Origin: Streptomyces hydrogenans
GTDB lineage: Bacteria; Actinomycetota; Actinomycetes; Streptomycetales; Streptomycetaceae
Assembly (NCBI RefSeq): GCF_014656075.1
Contig: NZ_BNBS01000021.1
Location: 1-64,000 of the forward strand
Direction of reading: 5' to 3'
DNA length: 64,000 nucleotides
Positions 1 through 8,964 of this stretch are shown here, piece after piece. Every line of letters starts with the position of its first letter. Positions within the stretch are counted from its first letter, which is position 1. The position numbers and the translations under genes are program-made. Below the pieces are notes generated by a model. It saw nothing but the letters and a program-made list of their open reading frames with translations. It searched no databases and was not told where the DNA came from.

Positions 1-58
1 GCCGGCGGCGCCGGCGCGGCCGGCCGCGCCCGCCGCGCCCGCCGCGCCCGCCGCGCCC
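1..58 (-). repeat. coding Gly/Ala trinucleotide-rich repeat
   Basis: GCGGGCGCG-type units encode a GAAGAAGAAG tract at the visible end of the PRC-barrel protein. It is in frame and probably an interdomain linker. Confidence 0.6.
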
Positions 59-438
59 ACTCCGTCGCCGCGGGCCCAGCCGCGGTCACCGGGCTCGTTC
101 GCCCGCTGCCACGCCTCGTCCCAGGCGATGCCGTAGTACTCGTAGAGCCGCTGCTCCTCGCTCGCGTCGAGGTGGCCGCCGCCGTCGACGTCGACGTGCG
201 GGGCGCCCTTGACGCGGTCCTTGGAGTAGGGCACCTCCAGGTGGTCGCTCACCACGGAGGCGTCCTTGATCGGCACGAAGGACTCGTTGGTGCCGAACAT
301 GCCGGTCTTGACGGTGACCCATTCCGGGCGGCCGGTGGCGTCGTCGAGGAAGACGTGCTTCGCGTCGCCGATCTTCTTGCCCTCGGTGTCGTACACGGGA
401 TGGTCCAGCACAGTGGGAATCTGCTCCTGGGCGATCAT
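1..438 (-). CDS. PRC-barrel domain protein, C-terminus cut off by window edge
   Basis: The 146 visible codons begin at an ATG at 438 that follows CAGGAGGGTGGAC, a good ribosome binding site. Residues 1 to about 75 (DTEGKKIGDAKHVFLDDATG, then EWVTVKTGMFG) read as a PRC-barrel fold. About 25 residues later comes EEQRLYEYYGIAWDEAW, a segment common in actinobacterial PRC-barrel proteins that carry a C-terminal DUF2382 stress domain. The last visible stretch, positions 1-58, is a Gly/Ala repeat, probably a linker to the unseen domain. Such proteins are usually cytoplasmic and stress-related; no enzymatic role is claimed. It does not belong to the adjoining pectin operon, whose last gene ends at 557. 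Confidence 0.8.
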   Translation of the reverse strand, partial: MIAQEQIPTVLDHPVYDTEGKKIGDAKHVFLDDATGRPEWVTVKTGMFGTNESFVPIKDASVVSDHLEVPYSKDRVKGAPHVDVDGGGHLDASEEQRLYEYYGIAWDEAWQRANEPGDRGWARGDGVGAAGAAGAAGAAGRAGAAG

Positions 439-556
439 GTCCACCCTCCTGGCTTGTCGAGGTCACCCGGCGACTAACCGGCGATATGAGGGCGAAACGC
501 TGATATGCACCACAGATTTGGTTGATTTCTGACCAGTTGACCGTTGAAGCGACGGG

Positions 557-1690
557 TCAGGGGCAGACCGGGGCCGCCGGCTTCCAGTCGCCCAGGTAGA
601 CGGTCCGGGTCGCTTCCGCCGCCTGCGCGGGGGTCAGCCGGGGACGGTTCTCCGGCACGGTGACCTCCGCGCCGCGACCGGTGTTGCGGTACTCGGCGAA
701 GCGCTGCTCCTGCCAGGGGTACTCGGCCCGCATGTCCGCGTACGGCGCCACCGCGTCGATGCCCGCGCCCAGCACGCTCTCCCGGACCACCAGCGACGGC
801 CGGGCCGTCGGGTCCGAGCCGGGCACCCACGGGCGGGCCAGCTTGTAGAAGGCGTCCGGCGCCTCGCTGGTCACCCGGCACCGGGAGGCCAGGAAGCCGT
901 ACGGGTTGGCGCGGGCCGTCGACGGGGCGAAGACGAAGCCGTACGGGGCGCCCGCGAGATCGGTGCGGACCAGCGTCCGGAAGTGGCAGTGCTCGAAGAC
1001 CGCCGTGGCCCGTCCGAAGACGAAGTCCACGTCCCCCTCGACGTAGCAGTGCGCGAAGTACTGCCGGGCGAAGGCCGCCAGGGACATCGAGTCCGCGTAC
1101 AGCGTGTCCTGGTGTCCCAGGAACCGGCAGTGGAAGAACGCCGAGCGGTCGCCCTGCGCCTTCAGCGCCACCGCCTGCGTGCCTGGGTTCCCCGGCAGGT
1201 CGGTGCGGAGGAAGTCGTTGGCGAAGGTCACCGCGTGCGCGGTGAAGTCCGCCGCCTGGAGGGTGACCGTCGCCGACCCGGTGGTGCCGTACGTGCCGGA
1301 GCCGTCGGGCTTCGGCGTGCCGGCGGCGTTGTCGTACACCACGACGACGTCCTTCGCGTCCCCGCTCGCCCCGATCCACGTCATGCCGGTCCGGGCCGCG
1401 CCGACCGCGACCGTCTCCCGGTACGTGCCCGGCGCGAGCACCAGCGTCCACCCGGCCCCGGACGCGGCGCTCACCGCCGCCTGGACGGAGGTGTGGTCGC
1501 CGAGGCCTCCGGGGTGGACGTACAGCGTCTTCGCGGACAGCCGGGCCGCGGGCGAACCGTACCGCCCGAAGGGGCCGGCGGGGGCGGCGGCCGCGGCGAC
1601 GGCGAGCAGGGCGAGCGCGGCGAGCGCCGCGCCGGCCCCGGCGAGGAGGGACCGGCGGCCGAGAGGGGTGCGGGGGTGGTGCGAGGGCAT
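557..1690 (-). CDS. secreted pectinesterase, CE8
   Basis: Pectin methylesterase, 377 aa, which would remove methyl esters from homogalacturonan outside the cell so that the neighbouring pectate lyase can act. An N-terminal GRRSLLAG followed by a long Ala/Leu segment looks like a Tat-type signal peptide. CE8 active-site motifs are all present: QAVAL (Q172), GHQDTL (Q194, D195), VDFVFG (D222, nucleophile) and LARPW (R286, W288). The start at 1690 was chosen because the signal peptide begins there and AAGGAG lies 8 nt upstream; the frame is open to 1936 but would then run into the pectate lyase gene. It is the last gene of the operon, 145 nt after the lyase. Confidence 0.93.
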   Translation of the reverse strand: MPSHHPRTPLGRRSLLAGAGAALAALALLAVAAAAAPAGPFGRYGSPAARLSAKTLYVHPGGLGDHTSVQAAVSAASGAGWTLVLAPGTYRETVAVGAARTGMTWIGASGDAKDVVVVYDNAAGTPKPDGSGTYGTTGSATVTLQAADFTAHAVTFANDFLRTDLPGNPGTQAVALKAQGDRSAFFHCRFLGHQDTLYADSMSLAAFARQYFAHCYVEGDVDFVFGRATAVFEHCHFRTLVRTDLAGAPYGFVFAPSTARANPYGFLASRCRVTSEAPDAFYKLARPWVPGSDPTARPSLVVRESVLGAGIDAVAPYADMRAEYPWQEQRFAEYRNTGRGAEVTVPENRPRLTPAQAAEATRTVYLGDWKPAAPVCP

Positions 1691-1835
1691 GCGGATGCTC
1701 CTTCGCTGAGCAGGGGGAAGGGACGGAGAGGGAAGGGGAGGGGGAGGGGCGGCGCGGGAAGGGACCGGGCCGGGGCGGGCGCGACGGGACGGGTGTGCCG
1801 CGCTCCGCCCCGGCCCGGGGCAGGGGGGGGGGAGG

Positions 1836-3131
1836 TCAGCGCAGGCGGCCGGCGCCGGCGCGGAGGCCGACGAGGAAGGGCACGGCCAGCGGGTGGTCCA
1901 CCCGGGTGCGCAGGGTGGGCGTCCAGCCCGCGTCACCGCGCAGCGTCTCCGCCGGGAACTGCTCGTTGTGGACGGCCAGCAGGTCGACCGGCCGCCCGTT
2001 GACGTAGTTGCCCGTGGTGGTCACGGGCGCGTCCTTCCACTTCTTGAGGATCTGCCCGGCGGGCACCCCGGAGCCGAGCGTGAAGGCGTTCTTCTCCGCG
2101 TGGAGCTGCGACTCCTGTCCGATGCCCAGGCTGTACACGTAGTTCGCGTCCGGCACCTTGAAGTGGTTGTTGTACGCGTCGACCTGGCCGAAGCGGACCC
2201 GGGGGGCCCGCTCCACCACGCCGTCGAAGAGGTTGTGGTGGAGGGTGACGCGGAGCCTGCCGCGGTCGGTGGCGCCCGCGCTGTCGCTGTTGCCGATCAT
2301 CAGCGTCTTGTCGTGGTCGGTGAAGACGTTCCACGAGACGGTGACGAGGTCCGCGCCGCGCACCACGTCCAGCTCGCCGTCGTGCTGCTGGTACACCTCG
2401 CCGTAGTACTCCGGCAGCGAACTGTCCGGGTAGCGGCCGTCGGTGAAGGTGTTGTGGTCGACCCAGACGTGGGTGGAGCCGTACACGACGAGGCTGTCGT
2501 ACTCCGAGTTCCAGGCGCCGGTGGCGCCGTCCGTCGGGTCCCACTGCGGGAAGCAGTCGAGCGGGCTCTCCAGCTTCAGGTTGCGCACCACGACGTTGTC
2601 GACGCCGGTGACCTGGAGGCTGCCGCCGAGGATCGTGGCGTCGCGGCCGACGCCGACGAGGGTGGTGTTGGCGGGCACCTTGACCTTGATGGCCCGGCCC
2701 TGCGCGGTGGCGGAGGCGGCGCGCAGTTCCTCCTGCGGGCCGGTGACCTCGTTCTCGTACCCCCAGACGGCCGGGTCGTAGTCGGCGAGGTACCGGTCGA
2801 AGTCGTAGCCGGGGGCCTCGAAGGCGGCGCAGCCGGCCTCGACGGCGTCCAGGGTGCCGACGACCTTGACGATGCGGGGCTCGGTGCCGGGGGCTTCGAG
2901 GGCGGCGCGCAGCTCGGCCCAGGTGGTGACGGTGAAGACGCGGGAGGCGTCGGCGGCGGCGCCGCCGGTGGTGCCGCTGCCCTCGGAGGCCCAGCCGTCG
3001 CCGGCGGGGAGGGCGGCGCGGGCCGGGTCGGCGGCCGGGCGGTGCCCGGAGTGGGCGCCGGCGGCGGGCGCGGTGACGGTGAGGACGAGGGCGGCGGCGG
3101 CCACCGCTCCGAGCTTCGTGCTTCTGTTCAC
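1836..3131 (-). CDS. secreted pectate lyase, PL1
   Basis: Polysaccharide lyase family 1, 431 aa, cutting de-esterified polygalacturonate by beta-elimination. It has a Sec-type signal peptide (about residues 1-26, ending GAHS). PL1 landmarks include VWVDHNTFTDG (the vWiDH motif), a calcium-site region with HDGELDVVRG, and RAPRVRFGQVDAYNNHF, whose arginines include the catalytic base. The GTG start at 3131 is preceded by TGAGGAGAAC. The gene follows the acetylesterase by 12 nt and is probably translated from the same message. The overlap with the open frame upstream of the CE8 start is not used. Confidence 0.95.
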   Translation of the reverse strand: MNRSTKLGAVAAAALVLTVTAPAAGAHSGHRPAADPARAALPAGDGWASEGSGTTGGAAADASRVFTVTTWAELRAALEAPGTEPRIVKVVGTLDAVEAGCAAFEAPGYDFDRYLADYDPAVWGYENEVTGPQEELRAASATAQGRAIKVKVPANTTLVGVGRDATILGGSLQVTGVDNVVVRNLKLESPLDCFPQWDPTDGATGAWNSEYDSLVVYGSTHVWVDHNTFTDGRYPDSSLPEYYGEVYQQHDGELDVVRGADLVTVSWNVFTDHDKTLMIGNSDSAGATDRGRLRVTLHHNLFDGVVERAPRVRFGQVDAYNNHFKVPDANYVYSLGIGQESQLHAEKNAFTLGSGVPAGQILKKWKDAPVTTTGNYVNGRPVDLLAVHNEQFPAETLRGDAGWTPTLRTRVDHPLAVPFLVGLRAGAGRLR

Positions 3132-3143
3132 GCGCGGTTCTCC

Positions 3144-3968
3144 TCAGGATGCGGAAGGGGGTGCGGGGGGCCAGGTGATCCAGCGGGTGGGGACGGTGTC
3201 GTCGAGCCGGCGGGTCTCGCGCGGGGCGAGGACCCGGGTGCGGAGCAGCTCGCGGGCGACGAGCCGGGCCACCTCGATGGCGCCGGGCGGGTTGAAGTGG
3301 GTGTTGTCCTGCTCGGTGGCGGTCCAGTTGAAGTACGTCTTGGTCGCCTCGGGGCCGAGCCGCTGCCACAGCGCCAGCGACAGCGCCTCGATGTCGAGGA
3401 GGGGTGTGCCGGAGGCGGCGGCCACCGCGCGGGCGGCGGCGGGGTAGTCGCCGAGCGAGCGCTGGGCGTTCCCGGCGGCGTCGAAGCGGCGCCGTTCGAC
3501 GGAGGTGGCGATCACCGGGTGGGCGCCCCGGGAGCGGGCCGCCTCGACGAAGACCCGCAGGTTGTCCTGGTAGGAGCCCCAGGGGGCGGCGTACCGGGCG
3601 GGGTCGGTGCTCTTGGAGTCGTTGTGCCCGAACTGCACGAGCAGGACGTCACCGGGGCGCAGCGCGGCCGTGATCGGCGCGAGGCGGCCCTCGTCGAGGA
3701 AGCTCTTGGTGGAGCGGCCGTTGACCGCGTGGTTGGCGACCGCGGTCTCCCGGTGCAGGAAGAACGGCAGCGCCATGCCCCAGCCGGTCTCGGGCGCCGC
3801 GTCGGCGTACTTCTGCGCGGCGGTGGAGTCCCCGGCGATGAAGAGCGTGCGCGGGCGGGCGGAGCCTTCGGCGGCGGACTCCTCGGCACGGGCGGCGGCC
3901 GGCCGCCCGGCCAGGGCGAGCACCAGGCCCGCCCCGGCCGCGACGGCCCCGCGGCGGCCGAGCGTCAC
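3144..3968 (-). CDS. SGNH-family rhamnogalacturonan acetylesterase-like hydrolase
   Basis: A 274-aa GDSL/SGNH esterase (CE12-like), expected to deacetylate rhamnogalacturonan. The SGNH blocks are clear: GDSTAA (Ser48), VNGRSTKSF (Gly), GHNDSKS (Asn) and DNTHFNPPGA (Asp221, His224). Residues 1-28 (GRRGAVAAGAGLVLALA) form a probable Tat or Sec signal. The GTG start overlaps the stop of the solute-binding protein gene (GTGA, 4 nt), so translation is likely coupled. Xylan acetylesterase activity is a reasonable alternative, but the pectinolytic neighbours favour rhamnogalacturonan. Confidence 0.87.
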   Translation of the reverse strand: MTLGRRGAVAAGAGLVLALAGRPAAARAEESAAEGSARPRTLFIAGDSTAAQKYADAAPETGWGMALPFFLHRETAVANHAVNGRSTKSFLDEGRLAPITAALRPGDVLLVQFGHNDSKSTDPARYAAPWGSYQDNLRVFVEAARSRGAHPVIATSVERRRFDAAGNAQRSLGDYPAAARAVAAASGTPLLDIEALSLALWQRLGPEATKTYFNWTATEQDNTHFNPPGAIEVARLVARELLRTRVLAPRETRRLDDTVPTRWITWPPAPPSAS

Positions 3969-5302
3969 TTGTTCTGCTGCTTCCACTCGGCCTGGGCCTC
4001 GTTCAGCTGCTCGGCGAGGGTGTCGGCGAACTGCTTCGCGGTCATCGAACCGAGCAGCACCTTCTGGAAGTTGGCCTCGTTGTCGGCCTTGGAGATGGTG
4101 TTCCAGTCGGGCAGGTAGTAGGGCAGCTGGACGATGGTGGCCTTGCCGCTGAAGAGGACCTCGGCGGCGAGCTTGGTCGGCTCGGCCTCCTGGAGCCAGG
4201 GGTCGCCCGCCGCCTCGGTGTGGGCGGGGATGGCGCCGGCGGACTTGTTCCACTTGGAGTTGGACTCGTGTCCGGCGGCGAACTCGATGAACTTCCAGGC
4301 GGCGGCCTTGTTCTTGCTGGAGGAGAAGAGGCCGAGGCCGTCGACCGGGTTGGACACCATCACGCGGGTGCCGTTGTCGAGGGTCGGGTTCGGTATGCCG
4401 CGGAACTTCTCGGTGCCGAGGGCCTTCACGTGGTCCTGGTAGGAGCCGAGGTTGTGGTTCAGCATGCCGATCTCGCCGCTGTCCCACTGGGCGACCATCT
4501 TGGTGAAGTCGTTGTTGACGTCGGCCGCCGGGGTCGTCTTCTTGAAGAGGCCGGCGTACTTCTCCAGCGCGGCCACGTTCTTCGGGTCGTTGACGGTGGT
4601 CTTGTCGCCGTCCCAGAAGCTCTGGATGCCGCTCTGGCCGTACATGGCGTCGAGCGCCTGGGCGATGGAGCCGGCGCCGCCGCGGATGGTGTAGCCGAAG
4701 CGGTTCTCGCCCCTGGCGGTGAGCTTCTCGGCCGCCGTGTAGAACTTCGACCAGGTGGTCGGCTCCTCCAGGCCGGCCGCCTTGAACAGGTCGGTGCGGT
4801 AGTAGAGGACGCCGTTGCTGGCCGAGGTGGGGACGGTGAAGAGCTTGTCCTGGCCGCCGGCGGCCTTGACGGACTCGACCATGCCGGGGTTCAGCTTGCC
4901 GAAGAGCGCGCTGCCCTCGATCCGCTTGTCGAGCGGCTCCAGCGCGCCCTGCGCCGCGATCCCGGCGAGCATCGCCGCGCCGACGCCGCCGACGTCCGGA
5001 AGCGCGCCGCCCTGGATGGCGGTGTCGTACTTGGACTGCACCTCCTTGGAGGCGACGCCGACGTACTCGACGTCGATGTCCGGGTTCGCCTTCTCGAAGT
5101 CGGCGATGATCTCCTTCCAGACGTCGGTGCGGACACCGCCGTTGTTGTCCCAGAAGGTGATCTTGCCCTTGCCCGATCCCTCGGTGCCTTCGCCGCCGGC
5201 GCCGCCGCTGCCGTCGTCACCGCAGGCGGTGGCGGTCAGCGCGAGGACGCCGGAGAGGGCGAGGGCGAGGGCGGCTCTGCGCCGTCCGGGGAAGATGGTC
5301 AT
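3965..5302 (-). CDS. ABC sugar importer, solute-binding lipoprotein
   Basis: Extracellular solute-binding protein family 1, 445 aa. The signal peptide (FPGRRRAALALALSG) ends in a lipobox LTATAC with lipidated Cys27, followed by a Gly/Glu-rich linker and the typical ITFWDNNGG start of the binding fold. It would capture pectin-derived oligosaccharides for the permeases at 8961-10816. Unusually, the binding-protein gene is not first in the operon: it lies 85 nt after the GH43 gene and directly ahead of the secreted enzymes, so it may have its own promoter or processing site. The start was set by the signal peptide; the upstream GAGAAGAGAGCC is a modest ribosome binding site. Confidence 0.92.
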   Translation of the reverse strand: MTIFPGRRRAALALALSGVLALTATACGDDGSGGAGGEGTEGSGKGKITFWDNNGGVRTDVWKEIIADFEKANPDIDVEYVGVASKEVQSKYDTAIQGGALPDVGGVGAAMLAGIAAQGALEPLDKRIEGSALFGKLNPGMVESVKAAGGQDKLFTVPTSASNGVLYYRTDLFKAAGLEEPTTWSKFYTAAEKLTARGENRFGYTIRGGAGSIAQALDAMYGQSGIQSFWDGDKTTVNDPKNVAALEKYAGLFKKTTPAADVNNDFTKMVAQWDSGEIGMLNHNLGSYQDHVKALGTEKFRGIPNPTLDNGTRVMVSNPVDGLGLFSSSKNKAAAWKFIEFAAGHESNSKWNKSAGAIPAHTEAAGDPWLQEAEPTKLAAEVLFSGKATIVQLPYYLPDWNTISKADNEANFQKVLLGSMTAKQFADTLAEQLNEAQAEWKQQNK

Positions 5303-5387
5303 CGTCGGCTCTCTTCTCTCGGGGTGGTGCTCGGGGTGGTGCGGGGATGGGAGGGGGGTGTGGGGGAGTCGCCGGGCCCGTCGTGGT

Positions 5388-6956
5388 TCAGCGGGCGGCG
5401 GCGGTGTCGGGGGCGGCGCTGCGGAAGTCCGTGAACACGCCCGTCCCGGCGTGCCCTTCGCCCTCGGGCGCCGCGGCGAACAGGCCGAACAGGGCGCCCA
5501 CCCACCGCCAGGGGGTGGCCGCGAACTCGGGGCCGAGCCGGACGGGTCCCCCGCCGGCGTCGTAGGAGAAGCGGCAGCGGGCGTCGGCGGTGACCTCGAC
5601 CCGCAGCAGCACCGTGTCGGTGCCGGTCGGCAGCGGCACGGCCCGGGCCGCGTCGCGCTCCCGGTCGGCGTTGCCCGGCGCGAAGCGGTGGGCGAGCAGC
5701 GGCCGCCCGTCGGGGGCCCGTTCCAGTCCGATCCAGGCGTACGCGTCACCGAGGACGACCAGTCCGGCGCGGGCCCCGGGGGTGTCGGAAGCCAGCCGCA
5801 GCCGGACCTCCGCGGTCCGGGCCCCGGCCGGCAGCCGCTGGGTCAGCACGTGGGGCACCGACCGCAGGTCGTCGGCCCGGTCCGTACGGACGCAGGTGAG
5901 CCGGAGCCCCCGCCCCTCGTGCGGACGCGTCCAGTCCGCGCCGGGGTTGGCGGTCCACTGCCACTGCGGTCCGAACGCGCCGCCGGGGAAGCCGTCGTCC
6001 ACGGCTGGCCGGGCCGCCGGGCCCACCGGAAGGTCCGGCTTGCGGTGGACGCGTACGGGGGAGCCGTCGTCGCCCATCACCGGCCAGCCGTCCGCGTCCC
6101 AGCGCATCGGCTGGAGGTGGACGAGCCGCCCGTGCGCGCCGGTCTGCTGGAAGTGCAGGAACCAGTCCTCGCCGGCGCCGGTGCGCACCCAGCCGCCCTG
6201 GTGGGGGCCGTTGACGTCGGTGTCGCCCTGGGAGAGGACGATCCGCTCCTCGTACGGTCCGAAGAAGGAGTCCGCGCGGAAGGCGCCCTGCCAGCCGGTG
6301 GCGACGCCGCCGGCCGGGGCGAGGATCCAGAACCGTCCGTCGTGCCGGTAGGTCTTGGGCCCCTCCAGGGTGAACCAGCCGGGCAGCAGGTCGGCGTCGA
6401 CCAGGGTCCGGCCCTCGTCGAGGACCTTGTCGCCGTCCGGGCTCATCCGGTGTCCGGTCAGCCGGTTGTTGAACCCGGCCCGGGATCTGGCCCAGCCGTG
6501 CACCAGATACGCCTCGCCGGTCTCCTCGTCCCACAGCGGGCACGCGTCGATCAGGCCCAGGCCCTCCTTGACCAGGTGCGGGCGGGTCCAGGGACCCTCG
6601 ATCGCCGGTGAGTTGACCTGGAAGATCCCGTGGTCGGGGTCGCCCCAGAAGATCCAGAAGCGGCCGTCGTGGTGGCGGAGGGACGGCGCCCACACCCCCC
6701 GGTCGTGCCGGGGGACGGTGAACGCCTCCTCGGGTTCGAGCCGGGCGAGGGCGTGCCCGACGAGCGTCCAGTTGACCAGGTCGCGGGAGTGCAGCAGCGG
6801 CAGCCCGGGCGCCCGTCCGAAGCTGGAGGCGGTGAGGTAGAAGTCCCCGCCGACCCGGACCACGTCGGGGTCGGACCAGTCCGCCGCCAGGACCGGGTTG
6901 CGGTACGTGCCGTCCCCCAGGTCCCCGGTGACCTCGGGCACCGGCGGGCCGGTCAC
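5388..6956 (-). CDS. GH43-family glycoside hydrolase, probably intracellular
   Basis: A 522-aa protein without a signal peptide. Five-bladed propeller residues of GH43 are visible: DWSDPD (base Asp29), LIDACPLW (Asp137, pKa modulator) and TLEGPKTY (acid Glu198). Residues from about 330 to the end resemble the C-terminal beta-sandwich of beta-xylosidase/arabinofuranosidase-type GH43 enzymes (QRLPAGARTAEVRLRL, then YAWIGLER). It would trim imported arabinose-, xylose- or galactose-decorated oligosaccharides. The GTG start overlaps the DUF6807 stop by 4 nt (GTGA). Substrate cannot be fixed from sequence alone. Confidence 0.88.
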   Translation of the reverse strand: MTGPPVPEVTGDLGDGTYRNPVLAADWSDPDVVRVGGDFYLTASSFGRAPGLPLLHSRDLVNWTLVGHALARLEPEEAFTVPRHDRGVWAPSLRHHDGRFWIFWGDPDHGIFQVNSPAIEGPWTRPHLVKEGLGLIDACPLWDEETGEAYLVHGWARSRAGFNNRLTGHRMSPDGDKVLDEGRTLVDADLLPGWFTLEGPKTYRHDGRFWILAPAGGVATGWQGAFRADSFFGPYEERIVLSQGDTDVNGPHQGGWVRTGAGEDWFLHFQQTGAHGRLVHLQPMRWDADGWPVMGDDGSPVRVHRKPDLPVGPAARPAVDDGFPGGAFGPQWQWTANPGADWTRPHEGRGLRLTCVRTDRADDLRSVPHVLTQRLPAGARTAEVRLRLASDTPGARAGLVVLGDAYAWIGLERAPDGRPLLAHRFAPGNADRERDAARAVPLPTGTDTVLLRVEVTADARCRFSYDAGGGPVRLGPEFAATPWRWVGALFGLFAAAPEGEGHAGTGVFTDFRSAAPDTAAAR

Positions 6957-7798
6957 GACGCCACCGCCTTGCGCACCAGGGCCGCGGCCCCGTCCCGGTC
7001 CAGCCGCCCGTCGGCGACGACCGTGACCACGCGCCGGACGAAGGTCTCGCCGGCCGGGACCGCGAGCCGCTCGCCGTACGCGAGGGAGGAGCCGACGCCC
7101 GGGTACTCGGCGGCCCGCACGAACCACGGGTCGCGCCGGGTCGTCGCGGTCGCCCCGGCGAAGACCAGCGTCCAGCCGTCGCCGCACATCGCCACCCAGT
7201 CGGCGCGGGTGCCGTGCACGGCCTCCTCGCCGTCCGCCCCGGGGCCGAACACCCGTGGCGCGGCGGCCTCCTTGGGCGCCCGCCAGAAGAAGCCGCCGTA
7301 CGCGGCGCCCGGGCGTCCGTTGGTGGCCGGGCTGCCGATCGACAGGTCGCGGCCGGAGACGTTGGCGACGGAGAAGGTCAGGTCGAGGGCCCAGGCCGTG
7401 TCGGTGAGGGCGGCGGCGGCGACCGTACGGTGCTCGGCGAGCAGCCGCTCGCCGCCCGCGGTCCAGCTCAGCTCCTCGACGAAGCCGTCCGGGTCGCACA
7501 GCTTGAAGCCGTCGTGGCGCTGGACGCCGTGGTTGTCGAGCGCCACCGATCCGCGGTCGCGGACGAAGGTCCGGCCGCCCCAGAAGTTGTGCCCGGCGAC
7601 GTCCGGGACGGCGACGGAGACGCCCAGGTGGTGCACGTGGTCCTCGGGCAGCACCTCGGTGACGGCCCGTCCGGCGAGCGTCGTCACCGGGTGGAGGTAG
7701 GGGCGCGGGGAGTGGTCGGCGGCGAGCGCCGGCCGGGTCACGCAGTGGGCGACCGTGCGGCCCGCGGCCCGCAGCACGGTGGTGGACCCGGTGCTCAT
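6953..7798 (-). CDS. DUF6807 (PmoA-like) protein
   Basis: A 281-aa protein of the DUF6807 family, often labelled PmoA family. Recognisable features are the histidine-rich HVHHLG near residue 60, GHNFWGG, and the TNGRPGAAYGGFFWRAP segment. The fold is thought to be a galactose-mutarotase-like beta-sandwich; no reaction is established. In many bacteria the family sits beside Gfo/Idh oxidoreductases in sugar loci, as here: ATG overlaps the oxidoreductase stop (ATGA) and the gene overlaps GH43 by 4 nt. A role together with the oxidoreductase on an imported or oxidised sugar is inferred from this linkage. Confidence 0.8.
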   Translation of the reverse strand: MSTGSTTVLRAAGRTVAHCVTRPALAADHSPRPYLHPVTTLAGRAVTEVLPEDHVHHLGVSVAVPDVAGHNFWGGRTFVRDRGSVALDNHGVQRHDGFKLCDPDGFVEELSWTAGGERLLAEHRTVAAAALTDTAWALDLTFSVANVSGRDLSIGSPATNGRPGAAYGGFFWRAPKEAAAPRVFGPGADGEEAVHGTRADWVAMCGDGWTLVFAGATATTRRDPWFVRAAEYPGVGSSLAYGERLAVPAGETFVRRVVTVVADGRLDRDGAAALVRKAVAS

Positions 7799-8964
7799 CG
7801 GGCCTCCGCCGGGGCCGGCGACGCCCAGGGGGCGCCGAGTTCGGAGTAGAGCCGCAGCTGTTCGGCGCTGGCGTCGACCAGCTTCTCCACGTCCGCCACG
7901 ACCCGGCGCGGGGCGCTCTCGCCGGGCTCGGCGCGCCAGTGCGCGGCGGGCAGCGGCAGCGGGTCGGGGGCTGTGCGGACCGCCTCGACGACCCGCATGA
8001 AGGCGCCGGTCGCGTCCGGCGGCACGCACAGCGGGGTGCCGTCGGTGACGTGCGCGAGCAGGTTCTCCAGGAGGTCGGTGCGGCCGTGCACGATCTCCTC
8101 CGGGCCGTGTCCGGCCCGCTGGAGCAGGACGCGGTCCTCGCGGTACCAGAAGGTGATCCGGCCGCGGGTGCCGTGCACGACGACGTACGGCTCGCCGTTC
8201 TCCTCCGCGCAGAGCGTGGCGGCGACGGTGACCGGGAAGCCGGCGGTGGTGGTGATCCGGACGGCGGAGGTGTCGTCGGACTCGATGGCGTGCGCGTGGA
8301 ACAGCTCGGTCTCGATGCCGGTCACGTCCTCGGCGCGGGTGGTCCCGGCGAGCGCGAGGGCGGTGGCGACGGCGTGGGCGAGCGGGTTGGTCAGCGCGCC
8401 GTCGACGACGTCGACGCCGTCGAGCCGGCGCCGGCCGGCCCAGCGGGCCCGCCGGAAGTACGCCTCGTCGCGGACCCAGGCGCCGGCCGCGCCGACGCCC
8501 CGGACCTCGCCGATCGCACCGTCGGCGATGAGGCGGCGGGCGGCGGGGACGGCGTGCGAGCCGAGCGACTGGAAGCCGATCTGGCAGGCGGCGCCGGCCG
8601 CCGCGACCCCGTCGGCCATCCGGCGGAACTCCGCGTAGGACGGGGCCGGCGGCTTCTCCAGGAGGATGTCGGCGCCGTGCCGGGCGGCGGCCAGCGTCAT
8701 GTCCGTGTGGGTCTGGATCGGGGTGCTGAGGACCGCGATCCTCGCGCCGGTGGCGGCGAGCAGCGCCTCGAAGTCGTCGGACTGGGCGGGGTCGCCGAGG
8801 CCGTCGAGCTCGGCGGCGTCGAGCGGGCGCAGTTCGCAGACGCCGGCGAGGCGGACCAGGCCGAGCCGTTCCAGGCGGTGGATGTTGAGGAGGTGGCTGC
8901 GGCCGTGGCCGCGGGCGCCGGCGAGGACGACGGGCAGGGGTTCGGTCTCGTGCACGGGGCTCAT
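7795..8964 (-). CDS. Gfo/Idh/MocA family NAD(P)-dependent oxidoreductase
   Basis: A 389-aa cytoplasmic dehydrogenase. The N-terminal Rossmann fold shows the dinucleotide loop AGARGHGRSH and the family EKP motif (LLEKPPAPSYAEF). The C-terminal beta-sheet domain contains the substrate site (GAAGAWVRDEAYF, LTNPLAHAVATALAL). Relatives oxidise or reduce hydroxyls of sugars, inositols or glycosides, including 3-keto-glycoside formation. It lies inside the permease-GH43 operon with 4-nt overlaps at both ends (ATGA), so it is almost certainly co-translated and acts on what the importer brings in. The exact substrate is unknown. Confidence 0.88.
   Translation of the reverse strand: MSPVHETEPLPVVLAGARGHGRSHLLNIHRLERLGLVRLAGVCELRPLDAAELDGLGDPAQSDDFEALLAATGARIAVLSTPIQTHTDMTLAAARHGADILLEKPPAPSYAEFRRMADGVAAAGAACQIGFQSLGSHAVPAARRLIADGAIGEVRGVGAAGAWVRDEAYFRRARWAGRRRLDGVDVVDGALTNPLAHAVATALALAGTTRAEDVTGIETELFHAHAIESDDTSAVRITTTAGFPVTVAATLCAEENGEPYVVVHGTRGRITFWYREDRVLLQRAGHGPEEIVHGRTDLLENLLAHVTDGTPLCVPPDATGAFMRVVEAVRTAPDPLPLPAAHWRAEPGESAPRRVVADVEKLVDASAEQLRLYSELGAPWASPAPAEAR

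Noticed and set aside
1691..1936. Upstream extension of the CE8 gene to 1936
   Set aside because: The added residues are Pro/Arg/Ser low complexity, would precede the signal peptide and overlap the pectate lyase gene; AAGGAG supports the start at 1690.
1893..4118. 741-codon plus-strand open frame, and similar long antisense frames across the window
   Set aside because: Such frames mirror the GC-rich codon positions of the minus-strand enzymes. The predicted proteins are low-complexity Gly/Val/Arg without motifs, while the opposite strand encodes clear PL1, SGNH and binding proteins.
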